Below, in pieces: positions 40,187-43,057 of a DNA stretch of 43,057 bases; the first letter of the stretch is position 1, and each line of letters opens with the position of its first letter. This DNA comes from CAZMCC01 sp964564695. GTDB lineage: Bacteria; Planctomycetota; Phycisphaerae; Phycisphaerales; UBA1924. Under the pieces are notes generated by a model. That model searched no databases and was not told where the DNA came from. It was given only the letters and a program-made list of their open reading frames with translations. The stretch spans positions 1-43,057 of the forward strand of contig CAZMCC010000021.1 in assembly GCA_964564695.1 (NCBI GenBank). Reading direction: 5' to 3'. A program made the position numbers and the translations under genes.

Positions 40187-40513
40187 GGGGAGATTCCTGT
40201 GCTCGAAAGAGGTCGCGGCGTTGTCAACGAACACCCTCGGCCGATGGGTTCCAAAACCCGAACGCCCAACCACGCCAAGGGAGCGAACGGTAGACCCCGC
40301 TTCACGGTTTGGCGAGCGGCTGAAGCGGATGATCCGAGCCCCAACCCGCCGCTCGGCGCTCCCCTGGGCGTGACGTGGCCGGCATCTCGGACCTGGCGAC
40401 CAACCGGCCCGCGCGAGCGACCGAAGGCGCCATTCGTTTCCGCTGTTGACAGTGCCCCGCGATCAGGTAGATTCCTAATTCGGGAGTTGCGGGGCCGTTT
40501 TGTGAGGTGCGTG
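40187..40513. other. Divergent intergenic region between atpA and a dockerin gene
   Basis: No gene is supported. The right half carries a sigma-70-like promoter for the plus-strand gene (TTGACA at 40446). For atpA a TTGACA-like box near 40213-40218 (minus) lacks a good -10, so its promoter is unclear. A GAGGTG at 40504-40509 is a likely ribosome-binding site. Confidence 0.55.
40446..40473 (+). promoter_or_regulatory. Sigma-70-type promoter of dockerin gene 6
   Basis: TTGACA (40446-40451), a 16-base spacer and TAGATT (40468-40473) match consensus at six of six and four of six positions. The start codon is at 40514, leaving a leader of about 35 bases that includes GAGGTG. Confidence 0.6.
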
Positions 40514-41701
40514 ATGCGTTCCATCGCTTTCGCGGCGGCGCTGATTCCGTTCGGCGCGCTCCCCGACCTGTGCTGTGCCCAGGTCTACCCCCCCATCCAC
40601 TTCGAGGAACACGACTTCGGGCCCGGCTCGATCACCGTCATCCAGGGAGGCTGGGGCATCCCCGGCGGGGCCCTGCTCGTCGGCGTGCCCTCCGGCGGCA
40701 ACCCGGACGCGGCCGGTGACGTCAACATCACCGTCGCCCCCGGCAACCCCGGGCCGCTGTACCCCAACGGCAGCACCACCTTCGGCGTCTTCCTGCGCAA
40801 CACCTGGTCGCTCGACCCGGCCGCCCTCGGCGGCATCACGTCGCTGAGCTATTCCCTCGACTCCCGCTTCGTCGCCTCGTCCATCGGCGGCGGGTGCCAG
40901 TGCTCGGGCGAGTCGTTCATGCTCCGCCAGGGCGCACGGCTTTACACGGCCGACGCCCACGCGACGAGCGTGGCATGGGGCACGCGCGCGGTCACGGGGC
41001 TTGTCGCTACCAGCTTCAACGAAGTGCTCTTCGGGAACCCGATCTTCTTCGACACATCATCTCACCCGAACTTCTCCGCCACCGGCGCCCCGCTCTCGAT
41101 CGGCTTCTCACGCGGCAACAGCAACAGCCCGCCGGGCTTCGCCGGCTACAACCTCTCGACCCGGGCGGACAACCTGCTCGTCACGGCCGTGCCCTGCATG
41201 CGCCTCTCGACCCTGAGCGCCGAGCACCGCACCTGCACCGCGGCGCCCGCCCCCATGTCGTTCGACGCCGATCCCGCATACCCCGTCTCCACCCAGTGGC
41301 AGATCGACGACCCGAAGAACCCCGGCCAGTGGCTCACCCTCGCCGACGGGCCGCTCGGGAACGGACTGACCTTCACCGGCACCGCCACACCTTCGCTCAC
41401 CGTCACCCCCACAGGCGCCCAGTTCCCCTCCGGCGTCGTTCGCTCCCTGCGGTGCGTCGTCTCGAACGCCTGCTCCACGGCCTATCGCGCCACCACGCTC
41501 CGCACCTGCATCGCCGACTTCACCTGCGACGGCATCGTCAACTCCACCGACGTCGGCGAATTCATCAACGCCTGGTTCGCCGACCAGGTCAAGGGCTCGC
41601 TCACCGCGGACTGGGATCACAACGGCATCGTGAACTCCACCGACGTGGGCGAATTCATTAACTCGTGGTTCGAGGATCAGGCCAACGGCTGCGGGTCGTG
41701 A
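40514..41701 (+). CDS. Secreted dockerin protein 6
   Basis: This 395-residue protein starts at the ATG in GTGATG (an in-frame GTG is 3 bases upstream), with a GAGGTG ribosome-binding site. The signal peptide is RSIAFAAALIPFGALPDL, followed by CCAQ (a Cys-Cys at the cleavage zone). The beta-rich body has Cys pairs (GGGCQCSGES) and a section at about 240-325 (STQWQIDDPKNPGQWLTLAD; SLTVTPTGAQFPSGVVRSL then RCVVSNACS) resembling Ig-like domains that repeat W-Q-x-x-x-x. The dockerin loops are DFTCDGIVNSTD, with Cys-Asp in place of His-Asn, and DWDHNGIVNSTD. It ends QANGCGS. It is the first of two plus-strand dockerin genes. Confidence 0.88.
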   Translation: MRSIAFAAALIPFGALPDLCCAQVYPPIHFEEHDFGPGSITVIQGGWGIPGGALLVGVPSGGNPDAAGDVNITVAPGNPGPLYPNGSTTFGVFLRNTWSLDPAALGGITSLSYSLDSRFVASSIGGGCQCSGESFMLRQGARLYTADAHATSVAWGTRAVTGLVATSFNEVLFGNPIFFDTSSHPNFSATGAPLSIGFSRGNSNSPPGFAGYNLSTRADNLLVTAVPCMRLSTLSAEHRTCTAAPAPMSFDADPAYPVSTQWQIDDPKNPGQWLTLADGPLGNGLTFTGTATPSLTVTPTGAQFPSGVVRSLRCVVSNACSTAYRATTLRTCIADFTCDGIVNSTDVGEFINAWFADQVKGSLTADWDHNGIVNSTDVGEFINSWFEDQANGCGS

Positions 41702-41809
41702 AATCCGCCGCCGCGGAACGTGCTTATTAATGTCGAAGCGTGCGCCGCGGCTCCGCGAAGACTCTCTCTTTGGTGTAGGCTGTCTCCCGAGGGGTCTGGA
41801 GAGCTCACG

Positions 41810-43021
41810 ATGCCCGCGTCCTCCCGCCGCGCTTCCGTTCTCGCGATCGTCGGCGCTCTCGCCGCGGTCGCGTTGTGCCCCGCCTGCGCCCTTGCCCAGA
41901 CCAGCGTGTACGAGCCGTTCGACTACGCCCCGGGGCCTCTGATCAACCTCAACGGCGGCAGCGGATTCGGCAACCACTGGTCCGGCGCCGGCGGCAATTG
42001 GTACGTGAACGAGCCCGGTCTCACCTTCGGGTGCGGATCCTCGTTCACCACGTTGGGCAACCGCGCGGTCGTCGGCCCCGCGTTCGGTTCCTTCGCCGTT
42101 CGCGCCCTCGCTTCGGCCTACACCACCGACTCCGATTTCTGGTATAGCTTCCTCTACCGGATCGACGAGAACGCCCCCTCGGGCAACCGCTACTCCGGCA
42201 CGCTGCTCTCCAGCGGCCAGTTCCAGCCCTTCATCGGCGTCGATGGAAGCGACCTGCGGTACTACGTCGCCAACTACGGCGTCGGCGTCCCCTTCGTCGC
42301 CACCGTCGAGACCGCCGAGGTCGGCCGCACCGACCTCATCCTCGTCCACGTCGTCGTGCAGGAAGGCTCCGACATCGTCTCGCTGTGGATCAACCCGCCT
42401 CTGGTCGGCGATCTCCCCAAGCCATCGGCCGAAAACACCCAGCTCGACTTCGGCGGCACCGGCATCAACGGCGTCGGCCTGGCCGCCGGCAACATGGTCG
42501 CCAGCGTCGACGAGCTCCGCTTCGGCCCCACCGCCGCGAGCGTGCTTACAACCTCACCGACCGTTCCGACGCCCGACTTCGCCGTCGTATGCCGAGGAGG
42601 ACAGGCCGAATTCTCCGTGTTCGGTGGACCCTCCGCGTACGCCTGGGAGGTCGAAGCTGTCCCCGGCAGCGGCGAGTGGACGGCGCTCAACGACGGCGTC
42701 ATCCCCGGCCTCGCGATCGTCGCTGGGTCGCACACGCCGACGCTCTCGCTCTACGAAATCGAAGCACCGCACCCGGGCGTCAACGTGCGTTGCGTAATCA
42801 CCGGCGACTGCACGGTCGTCACCCAGATCGCTTCGCTCCTCGTCCGGTGTGCCGCCGATTTCAGTTGCGACGGCATCGTCAACTCGACCGACGTCGGCGA
42901 GTTCATCAACGCCTGGTTCCTGGACCAGGTCAAAGGTTCGCTCGTCTCCGACTGGGACCGCAACGGCATCGTGAACTCCACCGATGGGACTTCTGAACAA
43001 CTCAACGACCGCGGGCGATGA
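41810..43021 (+). pseudogene. Secreted dockerin protein 7 with a broken second dockerin loop
   Basis: This 403-residue protein starts at MPASSRRASVLAIVGALA (signal peptide, cleavage near ALAQ). The first domain (about 30-245) is beta-rich with aromatics (GSGFGNHWSGAGGNWYVNEP; LASAYTTDSDFWYSFLYRID), like LamG/jelly-roll ligand-binding folds. A second Ig-like section (AYAWEVEAVPGSGEWTALND; PHPGVNVRCVITGDC) parallels gene 6. The first dockerin loop (DFSCDGIVNSTDVGEFIN) is intact. The second stops at DWDRNGIVNSTD and is replaced by GTSEQLNDRGR before a stop. The body looks functional, so only the anchor appears damaged, either truly or by misassembly at the window end. Confidence 0.75.
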
Positions 43022-43026
43022 TCGGC

Positions 43027-43057
43027 GGGGATGGGGATGGGGATGGGGATGGGGATG
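43027..43057. repeat. GGGGAT hexamer tandem at the window end
   Basis: Five full copies of GGGGAT plus one base run to the last base. A short, perfect simple repeat at the extreme end, right after a broken gene, is typical of a contig end or misassembled join, but a genuine satellite cannot be excluded. Confidence 0.8.

Noticed and set aside
38858..40513. Long open frame antisense to atpA joining dockerin gene 6
   Set aside because: The part over atpA is the complement of a highly conserved gene and has shadow composition. A promoter, ribosome-binding site and signal peptide place the real start at 40514.
1..43057. tRNA, rRNA or riboswitch genes
   Set aside because: No cloverleaf with a GTTCRANYC-type T-arm, no rRNA signature and no conserved riboswitch core was recognised by eye; a covariance search could still find a short one.

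Overview
This G+C-rich window looks like a chromosomal piece from a planctomycete, most likely of the Phycisphaerae/Phycisphaerales type. Three things point there: seven secreted proteins that end in a dockerin-like module (two loops of the form DxDxNGIVNSTD, tail GCG), two proteins with a PEP-CTERM-like sorting tail (VPAPG, hydrophobic stretch, RRR), and housekeeping genes of a Gram-negative, non-proteobacterial kind. GTG starts are common and Shine-Dalgarno sequences are patchy. No rRNA, tRNA, CRISPR array or recognisable transposase was seen. The right edge (a broken dockerin followed by a GGGGAT tandem) looks like a contig end or rearrangement junction.

Layout. 1-5.6 kb: the tail of an ABC ATPase, an anchored low-complexity protein, the cdaA-cdaR c-di-AMP pair (minus strand), then a plus-strand run nfu-like / mutY / glycosyltransferase with 4-bp stop-start overlaps. 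5.6-12.3 kb: two secreted unknowns, argF, a stand-alone GspE-N domain protein, a small lipoprotein, a divergent clpS and a D-2-hydroxyacid dehydrogenase. 12.3-15.5 kb: a minus-strand operon of sigma factor, anti-sigma factor, secreted protein and membrane protein. 15.6-18.8 kb: a methyltransferase, a lone CoA-transferase beta subunit, a hairpin-flanked unknown gene and a zinc-ribbon protein. 18.9-25.1 kb: a PEP-CTERM protein, an M19 dipeptidase with an inserted RpoA-CTD-like domain, a second PEP-CTERM protein, an M48 metallopeptidase lipoprotein, ubiE/menG and a B12-binding-fold protein. 25.2-30.8 kb: a pseudopilin-like protein, a second sigma/anti-sigma pair, a zinc-type dehydrogenase, a HEAT-repeat lipoprotein and another lipoprotein. 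30.9-43.0 kb: the dockerin cluster (five genes on minus, two on plus), interrupted by a small HTH-like gene set in hairpin repeats and by an isolated atpA.

How the parts work together. Much of the window concerns the cell envelope: export signals, lipoboxes, PEP-CTERM tails and the dockerin tails of a beta-helix, an FG-GAP propeller, a Trp-repeat protein and others. Two ECF-type sigma/anti-sigma pairs could control envelope genes. A second theme is small structured repeats. At least six hairpins share a CAAAGC-like loop and a GCACG tail, and several other long inverted repeats lie just after stop codons, acting as terminators or REP-like dispersed elements.

The most unusual items are the RpoA-CTD-like domain inside the M19 dipeptidase, the dockerin cluster with its near-identical DNA cassettes and no visible cohesin, the REP-like hairpin family bracketing an orphan gene, and altered key motifs in CdaA (DGA to DLA), ClpS (pocket His to Asp), the B12-fold protein (axial His to Asp) and the zinc-type dehydrogenase.
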